Of a stretch of 25,170 bases of DNA, positions 1 through 9,114 are shown one piece after another. A model generated the notes under the pieces. That model made no database searches, was not told where the DNA came from, and worked only from the letters and a program-made list of their open reading frames with translations. The translations under genes were made by a program, and so were the position numbers. The DNA is from Copromyces sp. CBS 386.78 (lineage: Eukaryota; Ascomycota; Sordariomycetes; Sordariales; Sordariaceae). Location of the stretch: the NCBI GenBank assembly GCA_030685235.1, contig MU839314.1, positions 1 through 25,170 on the forward strand, given 5' to 3'. Position 1 is the first letter of the stretch, and each line of letters begins with the position of its first letter.

Positions 1-1519
1 GGAGTTGTTGGCCGGTAGGGAGTTGCCGGTAGGCAGGGAATTCCCGGCAGGCAAAAAAACTTAGTCGTTTTTAGTTTTCCACTATCCAAAATCTATAAAA
101 AACGCTTCTTTTCGATTTTACTCAACAACTAAGCATCGGAAAAAAATGTAACCGGTACCAAAATAACCGCCTAATCGAGACGGTCATTTTGCAGGTCTTT
201 TCATTTTAATGCATTTCATAAAAGTGGCTCTTTTTCATTAAAATAGAAAAGTGTTTAGAAAAGTATCTCGCATCTCCACTAGGATCCACCCTTCCAGCCA
301 ATCAATCGAATGCGAGACACTGTGCGAATAGTGCGTACGGACGTGCACGGATCAACATATCGTCCGTATTTTTTTTGCATTCGCAGCGTCTAAACAGAAA
401 CACCGCCGCGCTACGTTGATGGGCCCACGGACTACGACCTTTGGTACGGATTTCCGTAACACCTTTGGTGCCGTGGGCGCTATCTCCTTGCTTAGGCATG
501 GTGTTTCAATAAATTAATCTAAAAGTTAAAATATTTTATTTTAATAACCGCTTTTACTATTAAAATGATTTTGAAAATGATTTTTCTACCAAAATAAAAT
601 TTATAAAAAAAAACTATTATAATAAGAAGTTATATTTATTAAAAGAAATAATTTTATACAATTAAAGTATAATTCGTATTATATATAATTTATATATATA
701 AAACCCTATTTACTAAATATTATACTCATAATGATTTTTACACTAAATACTATACTAACGATGATTTTTACAAATATAATGCACTGTGCTCCACATAATT
801 TTTACAGATTTAACACTTTCGTTTTAAAGATAATACTGAGCATTATTTTACAGTAGGAAAACGGACCCTCTGCCGTAAAACAGTCCAGTGACAAGGAGAC
901 CATCCGGAAGACCATTTTTACAGATACCGTGTGCGCGCTATGGTAAGTAGGCAAGTGTCCAAGAACGATGGAGATCAGAGATGGAAGTCCATGATGTACT
1001 CCGATGGTGGTTGGCGTGCTGAAATAGAAAGCACGGCTAACGCCGCATGTGCAGATCCGCGCCCAGGTCTGTTAGTGCTTGGAAGCAGACCACTGAATGC
1101 GCCATTTGTACAGCCACACTAGGTACCGTAACTGTCGGTTAGGTTACCGTAGGCACCAGCCACAATTGGAGATAATTTGTCGGCGGGGCAGACGGGCATT
1201 CCCGCAAAAGTTCGGCCGGACAGATTCCCCCGCCGTCAACCGGCGCCGTGGGAGTGCGCCATCACCATCAACGGCCAATCCACTCACTCCGACTGGATCC
1301 ATTTCCGGTCCACGATCTTCCGGCTCCATCAATCCCGACTCGGCGATCTGCCCGATTTCCCTTGACTAAGCCTCAACTGTTTACTCCCGCCTCGTACGAC
1401 CGACCGCGCGCGATTGCCGACGATCAAGATCTTTTCACGACTCTCTCGGGCCACTCGCATTCCATGTTACCAGACCGAGTAAAAAGACCGAACCCAACAA
1501 ACTACCGACCGCACAGGAC
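1..1519. other. Intergenic region upstream of the first gene
   Basis: No convincing gene is visible. Positions 1-52 are GC-rich with a partly repeated GGAGTTG..GCCGGTAGG motif and the palindrome GGGAATTCCC. Positions 60-300 and 500-870 are AT-rich without heavy RIP-type change, since CA and TG are still present. Positions 300-490 are balanced in composition and contain the word ACCTTTGGT twice, but no recognisable protein. Positions 930-1519 are GC-richer with several short overlapping reading frames in different frames that look like chance. The last 150 bases or so, rich in C and free of a strong TATA box, are the likely promoter and 5' leader of the gene starting at 1520. Confidence 0.5.
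712..771. repeat. Two-copy 30-bp tandem repeat, AT-rich
   Basis: Units 712-741 and 742-771 both begin ACTAAATA and end ATGATTTTTAC, with a few differences in the middle. A decayed third copy of the ATTTTTACA end follows near 800. The same TTTTACAG word recurs near 846 and 915. No function is evident. Confidence 0.6.
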
Positions 1520-2956
1520 ATGATGCACTGCTCCCGGGTCCTGGGCCGCGCGACATGTTGTCGCCGCCTGTGGATGCCATCACAAGGCGCTCACGTAGCC
1601 AACCCTCGACCACGCACATTACGCTATACCCAACACTTGTCAGCCTACACGCAATTGCGCGCTACCCGATCCTTCAGTTCAACCCCAGCTGCCCCCGCGA
1701 GCAAGCGAAAAGACAGCGGTAACGACGTTCTCGTTCAATACACGACACAAAAGGGCAAAATCTGGCTGCCGGAGTGCGAGAAATGGATTCGGCCATGGAC
1801 GCCCTCCGAAATCAAGAGATTTGCGTCGGGTTGGACCCGGGGACTTCCCCTTCACCTTGTGTTTCAGGAAATGGGGAAGGATAAAGTAGACCTAGATGAA
1901 GTCGCATTCTACAAGAAGCTGATTATTCAGTTGTGTCGCCAACGGGATCCTTCGTTACCATCCGACCTTTACAAGTACGATTGGAGTCCGGCACATCACG
2001 ATGTTCAGGGACCCGGCCAAGCAGAGGAGCGACGCAGGCTCCTCAACAACAAGATCAAACGCCGGCTTCGCTCCATCTACGACGCGCTTCTTGACTGCTA
2101 TCCGCATCCCGAATGGGTCACAGCTTTGCAGAAAAAAAAACCAAACCAGTGGATCGACCAGATAGTAGAGCTCATTTCCGATCCTGTCAGAGAAATCCTG
2201 GCCAGTCCATATCCGCCGACCATCGCCAAGCTCAAGGAGCTTCCATGGCTCAAGGTGGACGAGCAGAACGCGAGCGTCGAGCTGGGCGTCTACGGATTGC
2301 TAGATTGCCCCCCTCAAAAGTCAAGTTACACGAGCAACCAGGTCAATCTGTATGTAGGCTCAGCAGCTTCGCGCTGGGGAGGCCTTCTTATGCGTCTCGT
2401 AACCCATTATTTGCCCGAGCACAAAAAAATTGTGAGGGGTGCAGGCTACGTCCAGGACGCCACCTTGAACCTCATCAGACCCAGGTTCCCCATCATTCTC
2501 TTGCGGCTTCCTAATCCCATGGCCTCCAAGACCCCCGACAAGATTCAGGAGGATATGCACCTCATCGTTCTGGCCGAGGCCTTGTTCATGGTGTATCTCG
2601 GGGCCATGTCGACGGCCCACGGCGAACACCACCCTCTTGCACGGTCGAGCCCGTGGGACGTCCAAGACATACCGTATTGGGGAGTCTCGGGCGCCAATCC
2701 GCTCTGGGAAGCTTACGGTGCCACGAAGCTGGAAGAGAAGGGTCACGAGCATGACAGACGGCTGTTTGCTCGTCCCCAGGAGTGGCCTGGCTGGCCCACC
2801 AAGAAGCCGAAAAACATCAAGTCGCAGAAGGAAAGTGACGATGAAGCTATCGCGGCCATCCTTGCGGCGGCCGGTATCAAGGCATTTCCTGGCAAGCTTG
2901 GGTCGCGATCGTCGTCCCAAAAGGAGGCTCCCGTTGCTGGTAGCGGGAATCCGTAG
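1520..2956 (+). CDS. Hypothetical protein, mitochondrial-type leader and divergent GIY-YIG-like domain (478 aa)
   Basis: This is an uninterrupted single-exon frame of 478 residues. The N-terminus (1-60) is rich in Arg, Ser and Ala and lacks acidic residues, and RATRSFSSTPAAPA at 48-61 resembles a mitochondrial presequence with its cleavage region. Residues 256-353 carry what looks like a divergent GIY-YIG nuclease core: GVYGLL at 256-261, NLYVGSA at 276-282, RLVTHY at 292-297, and a Glu at 353 in LAEALFMVYLG, in the order expected for the two tyrosines, Arg/His and metal-binding Glu of that family. The preceding part (about 85-245) is helical and charged; the tail after 425 is Lys/Ser rich. 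Two ATG codons lie in tandem at 1520 and 1523; the first was taken, and the next in-frame Met is residue 19. The role is unknown: an organellar nuclease-like protein is an inference, and a non-catalytic derivative is equally possible. Confidence 0.85.
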   Translation: MMHCSRVLGRATCCRRLWMPSQGAHVANPRPRTLRYTQHLSAYTQLRATRSFSSTPAAPASKRKDSGNDVLVQYTTQKGKIWLPECEKWIRPWTPSEIKRFASGWTRGLPLHLVFQEMGKDKVDLDEVAFYKKLIIQLCRQRDPSLPSDLYKYDWSPAHHDVQGPGQAEERRRLLNNKIKRRLRSIYDALLDCYPHPEWVTALQKKKPNQWIDQIVELISDPVREILASPYPPTIAKLKELPWLKVDEQNASVELGVYGLLDCPPQKSSYTSNQVNLYVGSAASRWGGLLMRLVTHYLPEHKKIVRGAGYVQDATLNLIRPRFPIILLRLPNPMASKTPDKIQEDMHLIVLAEALFMVYLGAMSTAHGEHHPLARSSPWDVQDIPYWGVSGANPLWEAYGATKLEEKGHEHDRRLFARPQEWPGWPTKKPKNIKSQKESDDEAIAAILAAAGIKAFPGKLGSRSSSQKEAPVAGSGNP

Positions 2957-3519
2957 GTACCTTAATTACCGGAGTCAACTGGAAATAACAATGTTAGGAG
3001 ACTACTGGTCTGTGATACTGTATAGCGGCTCACATATGATTCTCTTCATTACCAGGCCCTTCAAAGGTATCCCCACAATGAGGTCATCCCGAGATTCATC
3101 ACGAAATGTTGACACATTCAACAATAAAAAATAAAAAAGAAGAAAAAATAATAATAATAAAAAGGCCAGCAAATGAACTCCCCCAGAATCGGAATATGTT
3201 GCCCCGAGCCCTCTTCGGATATATGTACCCCCCTCCCTAGTCGTATTCCGGTTCGGATGTCTTCCAGAAGTTCCTGTTCTTGACCCCAACTTTCCCCGCA
3301 ACAATGGAACGTCGTCCCGTCTAGCAGCCCCCTTACCCCCTGTTTTCTCCAAATATATTCTCCTGTTCCCTTCATGTTCTCCTCACGAGACACTCGGAAC
3401 CCCCCTGGCGACGGCTTCGGGCCATGATCGAATTTGGAAATGCGGAAGAGCCCTCCGGAGGACAACATTGCACTTTTGCCAGAGATCAAGACAGAATGTG
3501 GTTAAAGAAAATGGCCTGG
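2957..3519. other. Intergenic region and 3' untranslated sequence
   Basis: This lies between the two genes. Positions 3118-3164 form an A-rich tract with AATAAA at 3123-3128 and repeated AATAATAAT, a plausible poly(A) region for the upstream gene. The rest (3165-3519) has balanced composition and no gene that can be supported. Confidence 0.45.
3123..3128 (+). terminator. Candidate AATAAA poly(A) signal
   Basis: An exact AATAAA lies 167 bases after the stop codon of the GIY-YIG-like gene, inside an A-rich tract. Fungal poly(A) signals are loose, so this is tentative. Confidence 0.35.
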
Positions 3520-3521
3520 AC

Positions 3522-3666
3522 CGTTCTTGTTTTCTTTCTTCTTCTTCTTCTCTGCTGTCACTTCTTCTCTCTTCATTCCTCTCTTGAGTCTTGACCACCG
3601 GTGAACTGTGAACACCACCACACCCCAAAACACCACCACCGGCACCACCAGCACCATTCCGCAAAA
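3522..3666 (+). promoter_or_regulatory. CT-rich promoter tract and CAC-rich leader of the KDEL gene
   Basis: Positions 3522-3592 are a pyrimidine run (TTCTTGTTTTCTTTCTTC and further TCTTC repeats), a common core-promoter feature of filamentous fungal genes, usually just upstream of transcription starts. It is followed at 3601-3665 by a leader rich in CAC and ACC. The sequence CAAAAATGA around the start codon gives a good A-rich context with A at -3. No TATA box is obvious. Confidence 0.45.
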
Positions 3667-4857
3667 ATGAAATCCCCCACCCTCCTCTCCACGGCGGCAG
3701 CAGCCTACGCCTACCTCGCCACCCTCGTCTCAGCAGCCGGCCCCTCGGTCCCCGAAACCGCCGACCGTCTCCCCGGCAAGCCGGCTCTAATGCCCAACTG
3801 GTCCTGGCCCAACCCCTTCCCGTCGGACCCGTCCTCATCCTCCACACGCATAACCATAACCATCTCTTCCGCCTCCGAAGCCTCTTCTCCCACGCGGCGC
3901 TTTCTCGCAACCTGCTCTTCCACCAGAACCTTCAAAGCAACCGAGTACCTCCTCGACGACCTGCAGGAACTGCCCCCGCAAGGGTTGCTTCCCTGGGTTG
4001 AGGCCCTGAGAAAGGTGTTTACCAACAGGCCGTACCCGGGCAGTTGGGACGGGGTGGATCCGCATGGGTATGATCGGAATATGCTGATGATGGAGTATAA
4101 GGATGTGCCGGTCAAGGTGAGAAGGTGGATTGAGGAGATGGAATGGAGTGGTGTCGATGAGGATGGTAACATGAAAGACGGGGGGAAGACTGGGAATGGG
4201 AAGAAAAGTGGCAAGGGCAAGGGACTCTTTGCCGTGCTGGCGAAGGCGGATGTGGAAAGGGGGGAAAAGATTGTGGATACGGAGACTAGTCTCTGGGAGA
4301 AGAAGCTGAAGAAGAAGAAGAAATACGATAATGAGGAGGAGGAGGAGGAGGAGGAAAAGGAGTGGAGAAGCAAGGATGGGGAGAGAGTGGTGATCTTTGC
4401 GCCGGGAGCGGTTTATGAGAATGCGCCGCTTTGGGTGGCGGAGGGGAGTGAGTGTGAGGGTATGTTGGCATCTTTCTTCTTTTTCCCCTCACGGTTCTTT
4501 TCTTGGGGGTCAAGTCACATAGTACTTATCAAGATGCTAACACGATTGACTACCTACGCTACAGAAACCCTCTCCGACATGACCAAATACACGGCCAAAC
4601 CCGCCGACGGCGCAGTCGTCGCTTACCCCGTCGCCAAGACCCAAGCCGACCGCGCCGAGGGCAAGAGATATTTGGAGTTCACTATCAAGGCTCAGGTGCT
4701 CAAGGTTGATGAGTCTGTTCCTGAGGATGAGGAGGAGTCCAAGGAGTCCAAGGAGTCCGAGGAGGGTGAGAAGGCTGATGGTCAGTTCAAGACTCAGGTC
4801 GACAAGGTCGAGAAGGTGGTTGATAAGGTCAAGACGGCTGTCAAGGATGAGTTGTAA
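3667..4857 (+). CDS. Predicted ER-resident acidic protein with signal peptide and C-terminal KDEL (361 aa, one intron)
   Basis: Exons are 3667-4459 and 4565-4857; removing the 105-bp intron gives 361 residues. The start at 3667 is the first ATG, has good context, and directly begins a signal peptide (MKSPTLLSTAAAAYAYLATL, likely cut after Ala near 23-24). Features in order: a Pro/Trp patch (NWSWPNPFP, 44-52); a Ser/Thr-rich stretch (56-90); a folded-looking region (92-165, including DVPVKVRRWIEEMEW); a Gly/Lys linker; a Lys run then eight glutamates (213-230); a second folded-looking part (239-310); a Glu/Ser-rich tail (313-335); and a Lys/Val helix ending exactly in KDEL. Signal peptide plus KDEL is the known combination for retrieval of soluble proteins to the ER. 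I do not recognise the family; only two cysteines (83 and 263) remain after leader removal, so it is not thioredoxin-like. The acidic tail could bind calcium, which is inference. Confidence 0.85.
   Translation: MKSPTLLSTAAAAYAYLATLVSAAGPSVPETADRLPGKPALMPNWSWPNPFPSDPSSSSTRITITISSASEASSPTRRFLATCSSTRTFKATEYLLDDLQELPPQGLLPWVEALRKVFTNRPYPGSWDGVDPHGYDRNMLMMEYKDVPVKVRRWIEEMEWSGVDEDGNMKDGGKTGNGKKSGKGKGLFAVLAKADVERGEKIVDTETSLWEKKLKKKKKYDNEEEEEEEEKEWRSKDGERVVIFAPGAVYENAPLWVAEGSECEGMLASFFFFPSRFFSWGSSHIVLIKMLTRLTTYATETLSDMTKYTAKPADGAVVAYPVAKTQADRAEGKRYLEFTIKAQVLKVDESVPEDEEESKESKESEEGEKADGQFKTQVDKVEKVVDKVKTAVKDEL
4460..4564 (+). other. Spliceosomal intron (105 bp, in frame)
   Basis: The donor is GTATGT at 4460-4465, the branch site GCTAACA at 4536-4542 and the acceptor ACAG ending at 4564. 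The length is a multiple of three and contains no in-frame stop, so an unspliced message would insert 35 residues, including an FFFF patch, without breaking the frame. Splicing joins ..SECE to ETLSDM... Confidence 0.88.
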
Positions 4858-5565
4858 ATGGGTTATGGGGTCGATGATGACGTCGTGTGGTGGACGTTGT
4901 TAGAGAGAAGAATGGAAGGAAGAGAGTATTCGAACAAATGCATAATTTGTATCATATCTCCTTTGTGCCTCTTTTCTTCTTCTTTTCTTCTTCTTCTCAA
5001 AAAGTATATACCAATATCATGCTACAAGACAAAGTCCGTGTTTACTTGAGCTTTTGAACCGTACTTAGGTGGTACTTAGCAGTGATGATGAATTGGTGAT
5101 AGACTGGCGAGAATGCCCGGAGTCGGACTGTGAATCACAAACGAACCGAATCGGAAAAATTCCCACCGAACGACCAGTCGAACCGCTGACGTGGAGATTT
5201 AGGATTCCCTATTTTCCCCTTTCGACGAAAAACACCAAAAAGATAAAAAAAACATACAACACCTGGGATTCGCTGGTCGTCACCGACCCAACTACTAGTC
5301 AGGCGATTGGTAGCTTATCTATGGGAGAGCGGACGGGATCCCGAGTTTTCTACCATCTATGGTCGTATGTACTCAATTCGTCCTGCGCAAGGTCTTAAGA
5401 ATGGAATGAACCGAACACATCCAGTTCACCTCCAGCAAGACACACACAAAATACCGACTGCCGACGGGACAAAAAGTTCATGGTCACATTTTCATCTTGC
5501 ATTGCCAAGCCATTACTTCCGAGCCGGGTTTGGAGTTGTCGGGCCGCTCTTCCTGGCCTACATGT
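4858..5565. other. Intergenic region, no gene supported
   Basis: This is 3' flank of the KDEL gene followed by DNA of ordinary composition. A pyrimidine-rich tract lies near 4965-4997. The word GTACTTAG occurs twice close together (around 5062-5080). Short overlapping frames between 5069 and 5855 show no recognisable protein features and several run through the hairpin element, so none is annotated. Confidence 0.5.
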
Positions 5566-5769
5566 CTTTAGCCGGGAAAATGTATCCTTTTGCCAAGACC
5601 ACCCCTCTACTTCCGGTACTTAGTAGCCTTCCAAAAATTCGCCAAGCGCGCGCAAAAACAACCAAACTCAGGTGTCTGCGTGGCCAAGAAGTATCTGTGG
5701 ATAAAATTAACGCCAACCGATTGGTCAAAAGATGGCCTTGGCAAAAAGGATACATTTTCCCAGCTAAAG
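5566..5769. mobile_element. Hairpin MITE-like element with about 38-bp inverted arms
   Basis: The left arm (5566-5603) and right arm (5731-5769) are inverted copies. The left reads CTTTAGCCGGGAAAATGTAT and onward; the reverse complement of the right reads CTTTAGCTGGGAAAATGTAT and onward, differing by a few transitions and one missing T. About 127 bp separate the arms, with no coding capacity. No clean target-site duplication could be found, and weaker similarity of the flanks (GCC near 5553, GGC near 5778) suggests the true ends may lie slightly further out. Transposase superfamily unknown. Confidence 0.6.
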
Positions 5770-5779
5770 GGATAAGGGC

Positions 5780-6137
5780 GTGTTCGGCAGCCTTTTTTTT
5801 TGCTGACTGCGGTCAGAAAAAGGTACTTCGGGTTAGAAAGTGGCACGGGCCATGAATTATTTCGTGCCCGGGCGAGTCCTAAAAAAGTGGGGGCGTAGTA
5901 TGGGTAGAGGTTCTAATGCTTTTTTTTTTCCTTAAATTATAGTGCTTTTAGGGAGTTGTAGTGGTAATTCTCAAAAAAAGCAGCCTTTTCGTGCTGACCG
6001 CAGTTAGCAAGATGCGCGCGATTTGGTTGGCTATATGCGCGCGGGTGGGTCAGTTTTGCTGACCGGCTGACGAGCGCTAAAATCTGGTACAAATGGACTA
6101 GAGCGAGTTACTGAACACGTTTTTGACCGCGGCTGAC
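5780..6137. repeat. Short repeat element with GTGTTCGGCAGC-type ends and internal GCTGACYGCRG palindromes
   Basis: The left end CGTGTTCGGCAGCC (5780-5793) is matched in inverse orientation near 6100-6113 (GAGTTACTGAACACG), differing mainly by G/A and C/T changes. Inside, near-palindromic GCTGACTGCGGTCAG (5802-5816) recurs as GCTGACCGCAGTTAG (5993-6007), as TTTTGCTGACCGGCTGAC (about 6054-6071), and inverted at 6121-6139. The stretch 5787-5816 is a direct repeat of 5979-6007. It is probably a degraded non-autonomous DNA element, or two nested ones, at the border of the RIP block; exact ends are uncertain. Confidence 0.45.
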
Positions 6138-6303
6138 TGTAGAATATGAGTACGTGTAGGGGTAATCTGGAAGTAGAGAGAAGATTGTGTATTGTGTTGA
6201 GTTCTGTATACTTAGAAATCCCTTATAGAAAATCTAGTTAATATAATACACTAAACCCGCTAAATTATATAAATACTACCCCTATACATCCTTATTTCTA
6301 ATA
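6138..6303 (-). repeat. Copia 3' LTR (about 166 bp) with adjacent polypurine tract
   Basis: The block begins TGTAGAATATG and ends ATTTCTAATA, imperfect inverted ends typical of LTRs (TG...CA with a final CA-to-TA change). Next to it, 6306-6312 is CCCCCCC, i.e. a G run on the minus strand, the expected polypurine tract just upstream of a minus-strand 3' LTR. In the first 75 bases TpG is common and CpA absent. Confidence 0.6.
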
Positions 6304-6473
6304 TACCCCCCCAATTATACTAGGCAAAGTGCCTAGAAAGCTAGTATATAAAGTTATTTACAATCTTACTCCCTTTTTCGTATCTCCCCTAACGGTCGCC
6401 TTTAAAAGCGTTACCCGCTATTAATTCCCTTTTATAAGGAAGGTCGATAATACTAGTTTTTAATAACGACCCG

Positions 6474-6619
6474 GGTCTTATAGTTCAATAATTAGAGCGT
6501 TAGGGTTAAATTTTAAATTATTTTTATCGTTTAAATATATTTTACAATATACTTATTAATATTATTAATAACCTATAAACTATCCTTAAAAGTCGTAGGT
6601 TCGAACTTTATTAAAATTA
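6474..6619 (+). pseudogene. RIP-mutated tRNA gene relic with intron (leucine-like anticodon position)
   Basis: A complete cloverleaf can be drawn. Acceptor GGTCTTA (6474-6480) faces TAAAATT (6612-6618); the D-stem GTTC/GAGC is 6483-6486 with 6495-6498; the anticodon stem TTAGG starts at 6500, with T33 at 6506 and TAA in the anticodon position (6507-6509); the T-arm GTAGG, loop TTCGAAC, TTTAT is 6595-6611. Almost every mispair is a G-T or C-A pair that one C-to-T or G-to-A change would create. Between the anticodon loop and the T-arm lie about 84 bases, best read as an intron of about 60 bases (6511-6570), a 3' anticodon half near 6572 (CCTAT) and a variable arm with an ACT/AGT stem. The isotype is uncertain because the anticodon may itself be mutated and the D-loop is not clearly leucine type. 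It may be a tRNA gene or the head of a tRNA-derived SINE. Confidence 0.6.
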
Positions 6620-6876
6620 ATATTTTTATTCCTTTTTCCTCCTTATATAAATTACGTACTATATAGGACCCTCTCAATTTATAGAAGTTATTTCTACTAT
6701 ATTATATAAATAAGTAATTTATACTTATAATTACCGTTTCTTTCCTTTTTATGATTCAATAAAATTTACTCTTTTTAATCCTCTTTGTAGATCTTTACGA
6801 TTAAATAATTCGCTTTTACCTTAAATAACGGCTTATTTAATTCTTCCTTTATTACCCTAATATTTTAAAAATTCAA

Positions 6877-7340
6877 TTAATTTATAAACTCTTTATACTT
6901 ATTAGTTAGTAGCGCTTTCGTTAAACCGTCGGCAATTATCTCTTTAGTAAGTATATAATAGATTTCGAAAAGACCCCGCTATTACCCCTCCTTAAATTAA
7001 TAATTGTAAATATCGATATATTTGAACTTAGTCTAGAATTTAGCGTTCTCCTTCGTAATAAAGTGGATTATTTATTTATTATTGTATTCTAAAAGGATAA
7101 TATCGAATTTAAATTTTATTGTAAAGGTTTAAAAGAAGTACTTTATTTATATATTTTCCTTTATTCTTTAGGAGAAGGATAATAATTCTATTTCAATAGT
7201 AGAAATTATAATTATATTCTATTTATTAATTTACTAATTTATTATACTTCCGAATAATTATATTACGAACCTTTAAAAATTCTTACAATTTAATATATTA
7301 TCGGCGAAGGACGAATTTATTAGTACGTCGAAATTGTACT
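6877..7340 (-). pseudogene. Copia RNase H domain relic
   Basis: On the minus strand the trace starts near 7320 with NSSFADNILN, continues through a Ser/Thr-rich stretch, and ends with TKEIIADGLTKALLTNKYK before a TAA at 6877-6879. This is the characteristic closing of Copia polyproteins. Several in-frame stops at positions expected for Gln, Arg and Trp codons break it. Confidence 0.7.
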
Positions 7341-7399
7341 TACCCCCCAATTATAATATATAATCTACAATACTTTTAATAAAGGCTTTAAATTAATTA

Positions 7400-8700
7400 T
7401 TAATACGGTAGTAATAAGGATTAGGATTAATAAAGAAACGAATTAATTAGGATATTATAAACGATAGATTTGGCCAGGTAATAATTATTAAGTAGAAGAG
7501 TTCGCTAATAGCCTTCTAATACCGTTTAATTAAGTATTAAAAGGCTATTTCTATTAAAAATATTAATTTTTCTTATATTATAAGGGTACTTAGAACTTTC
7601 CTATTCTATATAAAGTTCTTTATAATTTTTAAAATATATTATCGTTATAATAATTAAATTAACCGTTTTAACTTATTTCGAAGAATTTTAATATTAAGAA
7701 ATTATTAAAGATTGTAACTACTTATAAATTAATAATAATTCTTAAATATAGCAATTACCTAATTAGGTAAATTAAAGTATTCTCCTTTATAGGCGATAAT
7801 AATATTATTAACGTAGAAGAAGACTATTACGTTATAGTAAATATAAATATATAGCTCTATAAAAATAATTGAAAAACTAACTTTTAAAAGGGTTCTAATA
7901 AATTCCTTCTATTATAATAAAGAGGATTTGCGTAAATTATAAAGAATTTTCAATAATTTTAATATCTTTCCTTTCCGTCTATATCCTTAGGGCGCTTATA
8001 TATAAATAAATTTATTAAAATATACGTTAATAAAGGTATTAATAATATTATACTATTTAAATTCGAAATTAAAATGAATTGCAATAATTATTATAATTTA
8101 TAAAGAATAAATCGCGAAGGTAGTTACGTACGTATCGCGTACGCTATTACGTTCTTATTAATCTCTTCGCACAATTAAATAAACTTTATACTTTAAGAAG
8201 AATCTTTTTACATTAAATTTATACGTATATACTTATATAGAATCGAGGGGAACTTTATTATTAATCTTCTACTCGCTCTTATCGATTTATATTTATAATT
8301 TCTTTCCTTCTTAATCAACTATATACTTTTATTTAATTTAAAGAAAAATAATATAGAAGGGATAATAATATAATTCTTTATATAATTTAAGGGGAGGAAG
8401 AAAATTTCGCTATTAAAGGGTAATTAATATATATATTATATTAAAGTAATTGATTTTATTATAGGTTAGTTTTAAATTTAGTGAAAACTCCTCCTTTAAT
8501 ATTTCTACCCTAAGCTTTATAAAACGCAACTAGTCTAATTTTCCTTTCGAAATAGGGTTACCTTTAAAAATAGCTATATTAAAGCGGGAAAATATAATTA
8601 AGAAGTTTCCTACCTATCTAAAATACTAATTGTAAATCGGCTAATTCTCTTATAGTTAGGAAGTATTTAACCCGCTAATAAGAAACAATATTAGACTTTC
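7400..8700 (-). pseudogene. Copia reverse transcriptase relic
   Basis: The catalytic box reads FYVNNIIIAY on the minus strand (about 7795-7818). In Copia RT this position is YVDD; both Asp codons have become Asn, as expected from G-to-A changes. The downstream trace continues (KGEYFNL, AIFKNYY) with stops. Outer limits are approximate. Confidence 0.7.
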
Positions 8701-9114
8701 TAAAGGAGATAGATATACAACTCTAATTTCTTCCTCTTTATTTAATATTATATCCTACTAATTATTATACAATTCCAGTACTTCTTTTTATTTTTAAATA
8801 AATATAAATTCGATTAGATCAAAAAGTAGGTTAATAGCGTCGATAATAATTAATATAAATTCGACTACAGGACCTTTATTTTCGTTTTTTTCGTTTTCTA
8901 CCTATTTAATAGGGAGAGGTTTGGAAATATCGATATTTAATTAATAGAGATTATTTAATTGTACGGCCAATTTTTCGAAGGATATATTAAAGGTATTATA
9001 GAAGGTTTAAATATTATTTATAAAGATTTCATTTTCGTTAGATATAATATCTTATATAATAATTATTTTATTAGTATATAAATTCTAAATATAATAGATA
9101 TTAGTTAATTAATA

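Noticed and set aside
302..499. 65-residue minus-strand frame MPKQGDSAHG...
   Set aside because: Short, with no recognisable domain or neighbour evidence; it could be a transposon remnant but cannot be supported.
2360..2920. 186-residue frame antisense to the GIY-YIG-like gene
   Set aside because: Shadow of a GC-rich coding region, with no domain or start context.
3601..3666. His-rich N-terminal extension of the KDEL gene (NCEHHH...)
   Set aside because: It would need a GTG start; the first ATG at 3667 has good context and begins a textbook signal peptide. The CAC repeats are better seen as 5' leader.
3711..4373. 220-residue Ser-rich frame antisense to the KDEL gene
   Set aside because: It is the complement of Glu/Lys-rich GAG/AAG codons, giving a low-complexity Ser/Phe run; no independent support.
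5069..5855. Overlapping frames of 61-182 residues
   Set aside because: They have poor starts, overlap each other in different frames and run through the hairpin element.
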